Below, piece after piece: positions 40,095 through 48,697 of a stretch of 64,000 nucleotides of DNA. The DNA comes from Alicyclobacillus tolerans (lineage in GTDB: Bacteria; Bacillota; Bacilli; Alicyclobacillales; Alicyclobacillaceae). A program made the position numbers and the translations under genes. The stretch's first letter is position 1. The number at the start of each line of letters is the position of its first letter. The notes below the pieces were generated by a model that worked only from the letters and a program-made list of their open reading frames with translations, did not search any database and was not told where the DNA came from. The stretch is from contig NZ_JAJFNK010000010.1 of the NCBI RefSeq assembly GCF_021739485.1, positions 62,001-126,000 on the forward strand, read 5' to 3'.

Positions 40095-41750
40095 GTGGTC
40101 CCCATTAAAGCAAGTCGAATATTCTCCTCTTTGGGCGGTGTGCTGGGCGTGTTAGGTGTCTGCACTTTCCCCATGACTGCAGCCGCGAGCGTCTCCGGGA
40201 ACCCTGGAAATCCGTTGAACATCGCGATCGACGGACAGACGGTCTGCAAAACCATGCAATGGAATCAAGGCGGGGTCGACTACATCCCTGTCTGGTATGT
40301 CGATCACGCCCTCAGTCAACACGGCATCGTGGCGGGTTTTTGGAACCAGGCTCTTTCGCTGCGAGGTCGCCGCTTTGCGATGGACGTTATTGAAGCGCCT
40401 GCGCCCTTTATTCGCCAGAATACCGCTTATGTACCGGCTTCCGAATTGACGGATGTCCTGAGCCAAGCGGGATTTGGCGTAAATTTGACATCGAACGCGC
40501 TGGAAATTCAAAGTCAAGCGCCCAAGGCGGCGATACGCAAGTTCCCGTATCCGTACGATGCCATGTTGGCGATTGCTGCAGATTCAGACCACCAGACGCT
40601 GCGAAAGTTTAATTTGGTGCACGAGTTTTTGAACACGCACATGAAGACACCGATGGGGTGGGGTCTGGGACTGGATATTTCGGATTCCTTTTTCATGTAC
40701 AACGGGACCAACCTGTCGGGATACACGGACTACGGCAAGGTTCCATTATCGGACATGATGACTTATTTCAAGGGGACCAGCCAACAGATTTACGCGGGAA
40801 ACGTGATCGACCATTACATCCAGAGCGGATGGATGGACAGTATGCACTCTCTAGGGGATTTCAACGGGACCAGCCCGAACACAACGGAGTTCAATCGTTC
40901 CTTGGCACAGCAGGCGGTCAAAACACTGACGAAGCACGGCGATGTCTTACACGTCTGGATTGACCACGGCAACGCGTCCAACGTCGACAACTTCGGGGAC
41001 TATGGACACGGTTCCTTTTACAACTACCAGCAGGGGGCCAACCCTTGGTCGAAGTACTACATCACCAACTGGATGATTCCGTATGGGATTCAGTATGTGT
41101 GGGCTGACGGAACCAACGATCAGTTTGGCCTCCATTCCGACATTTACCCGATGACGTTGCCGGACGGGCGCAAGGTTTGGGGCTTTCAGCGATATACGAA
41201 CGACGGGTATACAAAGTCGGGGTACCCGAATTATGTCTGGTCGCCGTACGGTCTGCCCATTTCGCTAAGCCGCGAGAACTTGAACCACTTGATTCAAATG
41301 CATGGCTACGTGGTGGTGGCGCAGCACTTTTCGTCGAGCAACACGAAGTATCCTTTTGACTACCCCGCCATTCATGCGCTGGTGCGGTTGAAGAATTATT
41401 ACACCAGCGGAAAGATTTTAGTTGCCAGGACGAGTCGCCTGCTTCAGTACAACGAGATGCAGCAAGGGCTTGTCTATCATACTTTCACTCAAAACGGGGA
41501 GACGGTCATCGACATTACTCAAGTCAACGATCCCGTTTTAGGCAATTACGTCCCGGACGTCACTCAGGTCAAAGGGGCGACGTTTTACGTAACGGACCCG
41601 GCAAAAACGCAAATTGAGATTGCTGGAACGCCCATTCCTGCCTCTGAATTGCAGACCAATCCCAGCGATGGGGTGGGTCCGAGCATTTCGGTCAAATGGT
41701 TCGCTCCAGACACCACGAATTACGCCATTTCACCTCCGGGCATCTATTGA
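40095..41750 (+). CDS. Secreted protein with N-terminal stalk domain and a deacetylase-like region
   Basis: This 551-residue exported protein is annotated from GTG 40095. The signal peptide is ASRIFSSLGGVLGVLGVCTF to about AAAS. The ribosome binding site is weak, and an out-of-frame ATG at 40059 leaves the true start uncertain. Residues about 40-140 form a stalk module (DYIPVWYVDHALSQHGIV, AYVPASELTDVLSQAGF). The rest starts with KFPYPYDAMLAIAADSDHQT, reminiscent of polysaccharide deacetylase-type proteins (DSD), and contains HVWIDHGNASNVDNFGDYGH. A role in cell-surface polysaccharide processing is plausible. The family is not certain. Confidence 0.72.
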   Translation: MVPIKASRIFSSLGGVLGVLGVCTFPMTAAASVSGNPGNPLNIAIDGQTVCKTMQWNQGGVDYIPVWYVDHALSQHGIVAGFWNQALSLRGRRFAMDVIEAPAPFIRQNTAYVPASELTDVLSQAGFGVNLTSNALEIQSQAPKAAIRKFPYPYDAMLAIAADSDHQTLRKFNLVHEFLNTHMKTPMGWGLGLDISDSFFMYNGTNLSGYTDYGKVPLSDMMTYFKGTSQQIYAGNVIDHYIQSGWMDSMHSLGDFNGTSPNTTEFNRSLAQQAVKTLTKHGDVLHVWIDHGNASNVDNFGDYGHGSFYNYQQGANPWSKYYITNWMIPYGIQYVWADGTNDQFGLHSDIYPMTLPDGRKVWGFQRYTNDGYTKSGYPNYVWSPYGLPISLSRENLNHLIQMHGYVVVAQHFSSSNTKYPFDYPAIHALVRLKNYYTSGKILVARTSRLLQYNEMQQGLVYHTFTQNGETVIDITQVNDPVLGNYVPDVTQVKGATFYVTDPAKTQIEIAGTPIPASELQTNPSDGVGPSISVKWFAPDTTNYAISPPGIY

Positions 41751-42047
41751 AAGACGCTGTCCTTGGGTGGCCAGGGTTTGTGCTTCAAACAGCAATAAGG
41801 CCCTCTTAAAGTCCGGACGCAGCCAAAACCAGGTCTTCGTCTCTTTGAACCGGCGGATGCAAAGGTAAGAGGTAAATTGCTCCGCCGGTGTGAGCGTGAT
41901 GTCTGCAGAGATTTGCATGGGCAGACGCTGGATCACGGCGCTTAGTTGTTCGGTTTCGTCGATGTCGAGGTCGCTGGTTGTCGCTTCGGCGGCAATGCGC
42001 AAAGCGTTTTTTAGCGTAAACATGTTCGGGACCCAGAGCGTGTTCAT
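41730..42047 (-). CDS. Hypothetical protein under a SinR-like promoter
   Basis: This 105-residue soluble protein starts at ATG 42047 with GGAGGGGGAAGGA upstream. It has no signal peptide or known domain; segments include LWVPNMFTLKNALRIAAEAT and TWFWLRPDFKRALLLFEAQT. Its 3' end overlaps the convergent secreted gene by 21 bases. The promoter directly upstream (TTGTCA-17-TATAAT) is overlapped by the same GTTC-N8-GAAC palindrome found at the matrix locus, so it may belong to the SinR regulon. Confidence 0.65.
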   Translation of the reverse strand: MNTLWVPNMFTLKNALRIAAEATTSDLDIDETEQLSAVIQRLPMQISADITLTPAEQFTSYLCIRRFKETKTWFWLRPDFKRALLLFEAQTLATQGQRLSIDARR

Positions 42048-42087
42048 TCCTTCCCCCTCCACCCTTGAACGGAATGCTGAACTTAAC

Positions 42088-42120
42088 GTTCATTATAAAG
42101 AACAAAATCCTCGTTGACAA
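42088..42120 (-). promoter_or_regulatory. Consensus promoter overlapped by a SinR-like palindrome
   Basis: On the minus strand, TTGTCA (42120-42115), a 17-base spacer and TATAAT (42097-42092) make a near-consensus sigma-A promoter. The -10 lies inside GTTCTTTATAATGAAC (42103-42088), which contains GTTCTTT, an exact match to the Bacillus SinR half site GTTCTYT, and GTTC/GAAC arms. Confidence 0.75.
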
Positions 42121-42162
42121 CACCAGATTCACCTGGATGTCTGTGTTTGTGGTTTCGAATAA

Positions 42163-42210
42163 ATACAGGAATACATATATACATAAATACGTATATCCAT
42201 AAACATGTAA
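42163..42210 (+). repeat. Six 8-bp AT-rich iterons upstream of parA
   Basis: Contiguous octamers ATACAGGA, ATACATAT, ATACATAA, ATACGTAT, ATCCATAA and ACATGTAA form an 8-bp-period array about 220 bases before parA. Arrays of 7-8 bp repeats are bound by ribbon-helix-helix partition proteins (omega/ParR type), and such a protein is encoded downstream. Confidence 0.6.
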
Positions 42211-42380
42211 TTGTACGCAAGCTGCTCGCGTTGCGAACTCTAGGTAACTGCATCACTGGGCCGCGTCTGGATGGAACTGCGAAATGTCACGTACCCATCT
42301 TAGGTTCTGTTGCAGGGAATAGGGTCCAGCGCAGTGAAGTTATGTAGTGCAAAGTGCTTTCAGATCCAGTTTTGGTCGTT

Positions 42381-42412
42381 ACATAAGCACGAGAATACAT
42401 AAGTGCAGGAAT
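42381..42412 (+). repeat. Two 16-bp direct repeats directly before parA
   Basis: ACATAAGCACGAGAAT (42381-42396) and ACATAAGTGCAGGAAT (42397-42412) are adjacent, followed by a truncated ACAGG. They lie 15 bases before the parA start, where an autorepressor could bind. Confidence 0.6.
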
Positions 42413-42427
42413 ACAGGAGTGGTGCTT

Positions 42428-43201
42428 GTGGGTGAGATCATTTCCTTTGGCATTCAAAAGGGCGGAGTGGGCAAAACCACCGTTACAGCCATCTCGGCGT
42501 TTTTGCTGTCCCGCGACTCAAAGGTGTTAGCTGTCGACTTTGACAGCCAAGGAAACTTGACGCAGTTTTTGACTCAGAGAAACATTTACGACTTTACAAA
42601 GCACACCATTCTGGAGGCCGTCAAGGAACAGAACCCGTTGCCGTACATTCAGCCGGTTTCTGAATCCCTGCACATCTTGCCTGCGGAGGACTTGCTCGCG
42701 ACGTTTTCCCGCTATGTGTATCAGGAGTATCGGGGAAATCCCACAACGCTGTTGCGGGAAACGTTAGCTGCTGTCAAAGATGCGTACGACTACATCCTCA
42801 TTGACCTTCCGCCAAACTTAGGCGATCAGACCATCAATGCTCTGACCGCATCGGACTATGCCGTGGCATTGCTGCAAACGGATCCCTTTTGTTACGACGC
42901 GTTGGACAGATACCTGGAGACGCTGCAACTGGTTCAGCAGCAGACAAACCCGGACTTAGTCCTCGCTGGAATTTTGACTTTAATGATGGACTCCCGAACG
43001 ACCATCGACGCTACCATTCTCGAACAGGCCAGAAAGGACTATGAAGACGTCGTGTTCCGCACGGTCATTCGCCGGAGGAGCCGGATCAAGGAGTTCTCTC
43101 TCGAAGGTATCCGTCAACGGACGAAGATCGATGTCGAAGTGCTGAGACCGTATGAGGATTTCCTAAAGGAGTTGAAGGAACGTGTCCACCAAAAAGGATA
43201 A
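42428..43201 (+). CDS. ParA/MinD-family partition ATPase
   Basis: GTG at 42428, with CAGGAG about nine bases upstream, gives 257 residues. Motifs: deviant Walker A KGGVGKTTVTA, VLAVDFDSQGNLTQFL (Walker A' region) and YDYILIDLPPNLGDQTINAL (Walker B). It lacks an N-terminal DNA-binding extension, so it resembles type Ib/Soj-like ParA proteins paired with small DNA-binding partners. It overlaps the next gene by 20 bases. The product could segregate a replicon or position a cellular cargo. Its chromosomal-looking setting may reflect an integrated element. Confidence 0.9.
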   Translation: MGEIISFGIQKGGVGKTTVTAISAFLLSRDSKVLAVDFDSQGNLTQFLTQRNIYDFTKHTILEAVKEQNPLPYIQPVSESLHILPAEDLLATFSRYVYQEYRGNPTTLLRETLAAVKDAYDYILIDLPPNLGDQTINALTASDYAVALLQTDPFCYDALDRYLETLQLVQQQTNPDLVLAGILTLMMDSRTTIDATILEQARKDYEDVVFRTVIRRRSRIKEFSLEGIRQRTKIDVEVLRPYEDFLKELKERVHQKG

Positions 43202-43580
43202 AATCGGCAGCCTCTTAGGCCGAAAAACTGCGGCTTCTGCGGAACACAACGGTGCGTTGGAGTTGTTGAAACCTGCTCAGGCAGAAGCTGACCAGCCCGC
43301 TGTGAACGAGGTTCCATTGCCGCAGCCAACATTCACCCAAGCGCAACCTGAAAGTCGCCTGCCTGAGGACCCATCGTCTACAACCCGGCCAACGTCTCAA
43401 GCGCCGGTGCACCAGACGGCTTCTCTGGATAGGCCCGTCAAAAAGGCGACGTTCGATCTCGATTTGCAATTGCACACGGAGTTAAAGGTGTTTGCCGCAC
43501 AGCAGGGCCTGCCCATGGTTGAAGTCGTTGAGCAAGCCTTGCGCGAATACCTTCAAAAAGCCCGTTCTGGCCAGCGGTAA
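43182..43580 (+). CDS. ParA partner protein with C-terminal ribbon-helix-helix domain
   Basis: This 132-residue protein starts at GTG 43182 inside the end of parA. The N-terminal about 85 residues are a disordered Pro/Gln/Ala region beginning with basic residues (STKKDKIGSLLGRKT), which could stimulate the ATPase of ParA. The C-terminal about 40 residues (KKATFDLDLQLHTELKVFAA, MVEVVEQALREYLQKA) have the ribbon-helix-helix pattern of small centromere-binding proteins. The repeats upstream of parA are the likely binding sites. Confidence 0.8.
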   Translation: MSTKKDKIGSLLGRKTAASAEHNGALELLKPAQAEADQPAVNEVPLPQPTFTQAQPESRLPEDPSSTTRPTSQAPVHQTASLDRPVKKATFDLDLQLHTELKVFAAQQGLPMVEVVEQALREYLQKARSGQR

Positions 43581-43584
43581 ACCA

Positions 43585-43632
43585 TCGGGGAGGACCGTTT
43601 TAAAACGGAGTCCCAAACGGTCCCAACCCCGA
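43585..43632. terminator. Large terminator between the par operon and a convergent lipoprotein gene
   Basis: TCGGGG and CCCCGA form the outer stem, and GGACCGTTT (43592-43600) and AAACGGTCC (43615-43623) the inner stem, with CCGTTTTAAAACGG inside. It is symmetric and can act in both directions. Confidence 0.75.
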
Positions 43633-43635
43633 CCG

Positions 43636-44871
43636 TCAATACCAGGTATAGTTCGATGGGAACGAGCCATTCAAAATCAGCTTGGATCCATTCCAGTGGT
43701 AGTTAATTGTAAACGGATTACCAGTTCCGTTCGCGTTCGAGTTCTCGTAAGTGACGCTGATGGTCCCTTGTCCGTTCGGGGCTACGGTGTCTACGTACCC
43801 GTGGGCTTTGGATGTATCCGTACCCAGGTACTTGCCGTCGAGGAAAAAGAAGACCTTTTCTTCTATGTTATTTGATTTGACGTTTCGAGTCGCCACCCAA
43901 GCGCTCAAGACCTGCCCGTTTCCGACATTGACGAGGGTCGACCATTCGGGGAAGGACTCTGCCGTGTACCCCAGGGATGAAATCTTGGATTTTTCTCCAC
44001 TTACGGTGTTCTGTGCCGGAAATCCGTTGGGATCGTTCAAGGCTTTCCAGAAGGACCCGTTTTTGTCGACGAGGCTGTTTACGCTTGCGAATGAAACCGG
44101 GTAGTCCAGAAATCCCTGGGCAAAACTCGCCCATTCATAAGGGGCAAAATCGACGACAAACCCATTGGGTGCAAGGTAAATCGAGTCTTTGTCAGTCACC
44201 CCGGTAAACTTTTGGAACGTGTCCAGTGCGTGATTCGTATCTTCGCTGGCCACGACTTGGCTGACGGCCTTTAAATACACGCTTCCTGGTTGGAAAATGT
44301 CTTTCATCGAATACACTTCACCCGTTTTGAGGTTGACAATCAAGGAGGTCCTTCCGGGCATTCCGTGCGCTGCTCCAGTCGCATAGAAGTAAGACGACAG
44401 TAAAAAGTTTACGATGTCCCCTTGTTCGAAAACCACGTTATAAGACGAGTTCCACGTGAACGAATTGGGTTTGGTGTAGTTTTTGGTTGGAACATAGATT
44501 GAATTTTTCCGAAGCAATGCGTTGACCTGAGCTTGGACGGAGGCATTGGGGAGACCTTGGACTTCTGGATAAACGACCTTTTGTGAGGGTGCCGTGTATG
44601 TGTGAGAAGTGATGACCACTTTGTCCGTCCAACTGCTTTGTCCAGACGATGTACTGGCATTCGAAGACCCCGTGGGGTTTGCAGCCGCGTTGCCAGACGA
44701 TGACCCCAGTATGTTGGACGAGCTGCCGTTGGCGCCCCCAGGTGCAGTCTGGTTAGAACTGCTCACCGCGGCATTATTGGCAGACGAAGGCGACGAAGCG
44801 TGCCCCGGAGAGCCGCATGCCGTCAAAATGAGCCACAAAGGGGCTGTTGCAAACCAAAGTGATCGCTTCAT
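43636..44871 (-). CDS. Lipoprotein with DUF4163/DUF3298-type (RsiV-like) domain
   Basis: ATG at 44871 with GAGGAGG upstream gives 411 residues. The signal has a lipobox (LTAC, Cys about 19) and a Ser/Asn/Gly linker to about residue 85. The folded part (VVITSHTYTAPSQKVVYPEV, YFYATGAAHGMPGRTSLIVN, GEVYSMKDIF, YEWASFAQGF) matches the pair of domains seen in RsiV and related extracellular lysozyme-binding proteins. A C-terminal beta segment of about 100 residues follows. It is anchored on the outer face of the membrane. No sigma factor gene is adjacent, so an anti-sigma role is not supported. Confidence 0.8.
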   Translation of the reverse strand: MKRSLWFATAPLWLILTACGSPGHASSPSSANNAAVSSSNQTAPGGANGSSSNILGSSSGNAAANPTGSSNASTSSGQSSWTDKVVITSHTYTAPSQKVVYPEVQGLPNASVQAQVNALLRKNSIYVPTKNYTKPNSFTWNSSYNVVFEQGDIVNFLLSSYFYATGAAHGMPGRTSLIVNLKTGEVYSMKDIFQPGSVYLKAVSQVVASEDTNHALDTFQKFTGVTDKDSIYLAPNGFVVDFAPYEWASFAQGFLDYPVSFASVNSLVDKNGSFWKALNDPNGFPAQNTVSGEKSKISSLGYTAESFPEWSTLVNVGNGQVLSAWVATRNVKSNNIEEKVFFFLDGKYLGTDTSKAHGYVDTVAPNGQGTISVTYENSNANGTGNPFTINYHWNGSKLILNGSFPSNYTWY

Positions 44872-45015
44872 ACCAAACCTCCTCAATTTACAAATATTAT
44901 ACGAAAATTTTGAGGGCATAGCGAATGCCAACTTTGCATGTCGACCCGTTTTTCGGCGCAGGTGGCAGGCTGGAGCCTTGAACCGTTAAACTGGACAACG
45001 AAGGGGATGTGAACT

Positions 45016-45798
45016 GTGAAAATCGATATGCGTTTTCTCGAATCGGTCGTGCATGTGGTCAAAGGGGCTGGAGCCATCATCGAACAGTTGGCGAAGGATG
45101 GCTTTGAAACGGCCTACAAGGAGCGTATGGATCCCGTCACGACTGCGGACCATGCTGCCAACGACTATCTTCAGAAACACTTGCTGGAATTGTTTCCGGA
45201 GGCAGGCTGGCTGTCCGAGGAAACCCGGGACAGTGAAGAGCGGCTGAGTAAGGAATACGTGTGGATTGTCGACCCGATTGACGGGACGAAGGAGTTCGTT
45301 CAGCGCGTTCCTCAGTATGCCGTCTCGGTGGGGTTGGCCAGGCGCGGCGAGGTTATTTTAGGCGTCGTGTACAACCCGGCTCAAGATGAGTGTTTTTCCG
45401 CGCTGCAAGGAAGCGGGGCCTGGTTAAACGGGGAACCGGTTCAAGCCGTGCACCCGGCCAAGGACCCGTTGCTGGTGCTTGGCAGCCGCTCAGAAATGAA
45501 GCGCGGAGAGTTTGCACCCTTTGAAGGGAAAGTGGAGGTCGATGCGGTGGGGTCGATCGCTTACAAACTCGCCCTCATTGCAGCAGGCAAAGCCAACTGC
45601 ACCTTCAGTTTAGGTCCCAAAAACGAGTGGGACATTGCGGCAGGAGTGGCTTTGGTCGAAGCAGCAGGCGGCAAAGCTGCAGATAAAGCAGGTCATCCGT
45701 TTGTCTTTAACCAACGCGACACCCTGACCAACGGGATTATGGCCGCGACGCGTTCGGATTTTGATGCCGTCTTGTCTCTGATCCGGTCGGTCGAATAG
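45016..45798 (+). CDS. cysQ: Inositol monophosphatase-family phosphatase, CysQ-like
   Basis: This 260-residue enzyme carries the family metal-binding motifs: DPVTTADHAAND, GWLSEETRDS, WIVDPIDGTKEFVQRVPQYA and EWDIAAGVALVEAAGG. DPIDGTKEF is typical of 3'(2'),5'-bisphosphate nucleotidases (CysQ), which remove pAp made during sulfate assimilation. Inositol phosphatase activity is an alternative. The start is GTG 45016. A 14-bp hairpin follows, so it is likely a single-gene unit. Confidence 0.9.
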   Translation: MKIDMRFLESVVHVVKGAGAIIEQLAKDGFETAYKERMDPVTTADHAANDYLQKHLLELFPEAGWLSEETRDSEERLSKEYVWIVDPIDGTKEFVQRVPQYAVSVGLARRGEVILGVVYNPAQDECFSALQGSGAWLNGEPVQAVHPAKDPLLVLGSRSEMKRGEFAPFEGKVEVDAVGSIAYKLALIAAGKANCTFSLGPKNEWDIAAGVALVEAAGGKAADKAGHPFVFNQRDTLTNGIMAATRSDFDAVLSLIRSVE

Positions 45799-45811
45799 GC
45801 GTTCTGTCAGT

Positions 45812-45847
45812 GCGAAGCCAGTGAGTCATCTTGCTCACTGGCTTCGC
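45812..45847. terminator. Hairpin between cysQ and the acetone carboxylase operon
   Basis: GCGAAGCCAGTGAG and CTCACTGGCTTCGC form a perfect 14-bp stem with an 8-base loop between convergent genes. The T-run is weak, but the stability and position support a bidirectional terminator. Confidence 0.75.
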
Positions 45848-45908
45848 GAACATTTACGCCTTCCAGGGGACCTCGGGATGACCCCTTGGAGCAGCTATTC
45901 ATTGGTCC

Positions 45909-46406
45909 CTAAACGGCTGGCACCGGACGCTTTAACCATTTTTCGTAGAAAGCATCAATGTCCGGCTGGAAATCAAAGACGAACGGGTATCCTGGAGGTA
46001 CAGCTTCGACCTCCAATTGCGTCAAACAAGTGGGGCAGTAGAATTCGCGAAGCACCATCCACTTCGGGTCGGACGCCATGAATCTCGGATACACTTCCTG
46101 GAGTTTTTCTTCGGTGTCGCGAACGTACACGAGGGCGTTCAACTTCCAATTGGTTGTGTATTCGCAGAATTCGTGGCCGCAGTCACACTTGACGACACGC
46201 GCTCCGCTCTCGTTCAACACGATGTTGAGGTGGAGTCCATAAGGCAGCAAAATCCGGTCCCGGTACGACACGCGGTTTTGAAGAACGCTAACGTATTGAT
46301 CGAAACGATCTGGGTCCTTGAAGGAACTCAAAATTTTATGCAACTGGCGAAACGGCAATTTGCCGTCGATCAACTGCTCGATGGTTTCTCGATCGTAACT
46401 GGGCAC
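45909..46406 (-). CDS. acxC: Acetone carboxylase gamma subunit
   Basis: This 165-residue protein starts at GTG 46406 after AAAGGAGAGG. It matches the small subunit specific to acetone carboxylases: IEQLIDGKLPFRQLHKILSS, VVKCDCGHEFCEYTTNWKL, CPTCLTQLEVEAVPPGYPF and DIDAFYEKWL. The CDCGHEFC and CPTC cysteines probably bind zinc. It is the last gene of the operon acxA-acxB-acxC and separates this complex from hydantoinases, which lack such a subunit. Confidence 0.93.
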   Translation of the reverse strand: MPSYDRETIEQLIDGKLPFRQLHKILSSFKDPDRFDQYVSVLQNRVSYRDRILLPYGLHLNIVLNESGARVVKCDCGHEFCEYTTNWKLNALVYVRDTEEKLQEVYPRFMASDPKWMVLREFYCPTCLTQLEVEAVPPGYPFVFDFQPDIDAFYEKWLKRPVPAV

Positions 46407-46458
46407 GAAAACCTCTCCTTTCACTCGTCCCGGGCGATCCCCCGACCACAACATGTGC

Positions 46459-48678
46459 TCAAAATTCGAAATCGCTTGGGAGGTTCCAAAACGTGCGATA
46501 CTTCTCAGCCCAAGCGCTGCTGAGTGTGCAGCTGCTCTCGTACATTTCCTTTACCGGTTGATGCAAGTCCCCGTGAAGAACGCGATCCCGTTCCTGGGCC
46601 AAGTATTCTGCGGCTGGAACCGCCCTTTCCAAACGTTTCTTCCGGATCTCGACGCGTTGTTTGACTGTCGCTTCAGCATTCACTTTGTATTTCCCGTTCG
46701 ATTCTTGAGAAAACACCGCCCCATAAACGTTCTCTGCGAACCTTGGCAACAAAAATCCCTCGTTGAGGTCGTCTTCTACGGCTCGGGGATCGCGTTCGAG
46801 CGGGTCGCCAAGGCCAGGACCGCCCCTTTGTACGGCCAGGTACAGGTCGTTTTCCTGGTAGGGTTCGGCCAGTGTCAAAGAACGGTGGTCGAACTCCTCA
46901 TACTCTGCCTGTACCAGCGCAGACATCTTGGAGTCTTCCGGATCTCCTTCGTAGGAGGGATAGGGGGACTTTGTCGTGATAATTTCCTCCATATTGGTGT
47001 TGTGCATGTTGTGCCGGTAACCCGCATTCCCTGGGTATCCTCCGAACACCCCCGCGCCGTGGAACACATATCCTTCTCCGACATTGAAAATCACCTGAGA
47101 CTGGGTTTTCCACAACATCCGAACCGACTCAAAACCTGCTCCTCCACGGAATTTTCCCATGCCAGGAGTCTGTGGTTTGACCGACCTCCCTAAATACAAC
47201 AGGGGCTCTAAAACTTCCCATGCCTCAATGTCCCCCATGTCGCCCTCGGGGTTCCACATCGCGGCGCAGTAGCCTTCACCGTCTTTAACAAACCCGGCAC
47301 CTGTCCCTTGGCAGGAGTGCTCGAAACTGGTGAATGCGGAGTCGACTCCAAAGTGGTTCACTCCGCCGCCCATGGTCAGGTTCCACGTGCCTGGATACCC
47401 CGCGGAGATCTCCTCCACGTAGCCGCGGGCCTGGTAAGCACGTCCCAAACTGCGAATCATGCCAGTAAAGCTCGGTATTAAAAACAGCCAAGACAGTGTC
47501 GTGGACAGCAGTTCGTTGTCGGGATTTGCCCAAGAACCCCTCGGTAAAACGCATTGTGTGGCAAAATACGCTCCGTCGTTGACCTTGTCGTTGGGAATCA
47601 GGGTTTGTGTCAATTGCACCCACAGAGCCCCTTGCATAGCCGACGGAGGGCAGTTAAAGGAGTGGTAACCCCACTTGTTGGCACCTTCCAGACTGAGGGT
47701 AAATTCCCCTTCTCCTCCAACAGTCAAGGACAAAGGCGCGTGCATCAAGGTGTCTTTGGCAGCGTGAGGCGGGATACGGGCTTCGCCTTTAAACGGAACG
47801 TCCATGAATGACGGGGCCTCGTACACTCCTGGGACCAGCATTTCCTGCACCCGGGTTCGAAAAGACTGGCGTCCGTCTTCAATGACTTCCCGAATAAACG
47901 TTTTGTAGGTTTCAATGCCTTCTTCTTGCACTACGCGAAGAACTGCATCGCGAATCATGAGGCACCCGGTCAAACGAGTGCGTTCATCCAACAGCCAGTA
48001 CATCGGGGCGCGAACCGCTTTTTTCGCACGAAGTTCGTAGCTCGCATGAAGCGTGTCATTATCTCCGATTTTTTCACAGGTGGTAATCATTCCGTCTTCG
48101 TAGCGGCCGGTTTGCCCGTACGCCATGCTTCCGGGGGTTACCGCTCCCACGTCGATCTCGTGAGTAACCCCGCCGGCCCAGCCGATTAGCTCTCCTTCGT
48201 AGAAAATCGGGACAATGGTATGGACGTCGGCGTTGTGGACGTCTCCGATAAACGCATCGTTGTTGCCAAAGACGTCCCCAGGTCGAATTTTCGGGTTGTC
48301 CTCCCAGCGGTTTCGAATCATGAACTTAATGGCATCCGACATGGTGTGAACGTGTACGATAATCCCCGTGGACAGGGCTACTGAATCCCCTTCGGGTGTG
48401 TACAGGGCAAAGCACAATTCTCCAATCTCTTTGACAATCGGGGATGCGGAGATATTGAGCGCCGTCTCGCGGGCATTCACCAACCCTCCGCGCAGCCGGG
48501 AAAAGATCCGTTCATACCGGATGGGTTCACTGGTTTTGAAGGGGAGTTCCCTCAGGCCGCAGTAATGGCCGGTTTCCGAAAACAGACGTTCACTTTCTTG
48601 CAGCATTTCCAAGACGGAAGTGCTTTCCCACCCAATGCCTTCTTCGGCTTTTTGTGACCGTTCCCAATCCAGTGCCAT
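46459..48678 (-). CDS. acxB: Acetone carboxylase alpha subunit (HyuB family)
   Basis: This 739-residue subunit of the ATP-dependent enzyme turns acetone and bicarbonate into acetoacetate. ATG at 48678 has AGGAGGAG about eight bases upstream; an ATG two codons earlier is too close to it. HyuB-family features are seen: IVHVHTMSDAIKFMIRNRWE, PGDVFGNNDAFIGDVHNADV and GGVTHEIDVGAVTPGSM, plus KFRGGAGFESVRML near the C-terminus. The length agrees with the roughly 85-kDa subunit of known acetone carboxylases. It follows acxA by 19 bases and precedes acxC by 52. Confidence 0.92.
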   Translation of the reverse strand: MALDWERSQKAEEGIGWESTSVLEMLQESERLFSETGHYCGLRELPFKTSEPIRYERIFSRLRGGLVNARETALNISASPIVKEIGELCFALYTPEGDSVALSTGIIVHVHTMSDAIKFMIRNRWEDNPKIRPGDVFGNNDAFIGDVHNADVHTIVPIFYEGELIGWAGGVTHEIDVGAVTPGSMAYGQTGRYEDGMITTCEKIGDNDTLHASYELRAKKAVRAPMYWLLDERTRLTGCLMIRDAVLRVVQEEGIETYKTFIREVIEDGRQSFRTRVQEMLVPGVYEAPSFMDVPFKGEARIPPHAAKDTLMHAPLSLTVGGEGEFTLSLEGANKWGYHSFNCPPSAMQGALWVQLTQTLIPNDKVNDGAYFATQCVLPRGSWANPDNELLSTTLSWLFLIPSFTGMIRSLGRAYQARGYVEEISAGYPGTWNLTMGGGVNHFGVDSAFTSFEHSCQGTGAGFVKDGEGYCAAMWNPEGDMGDIEAWEVLEPLLYLGRSVKPQTPGMGKFRGGAGFESVRMLWKTQSQVIFNVGEGYVFHGAGVFGGYPGNAGYRHNMHNTNMEEIITTKSPYPSYEGDPEDSKMSALVQAEYEEFDHRSLTLAEPYQENDLYLAVQRGGPGLGDPLERDPRAVEDDLNEGFLLPRFAENVYGAVFSQESNGKYKVNAEATVKQRVEIRKKRLERAVPAAEYLAQERDRVLHGDLHQPVKEMYESSCTLSSAWAEKYRTFWNLPSDFEF

Positions 48679-48697
48679 GTGCATCTCCTCCTATCAC

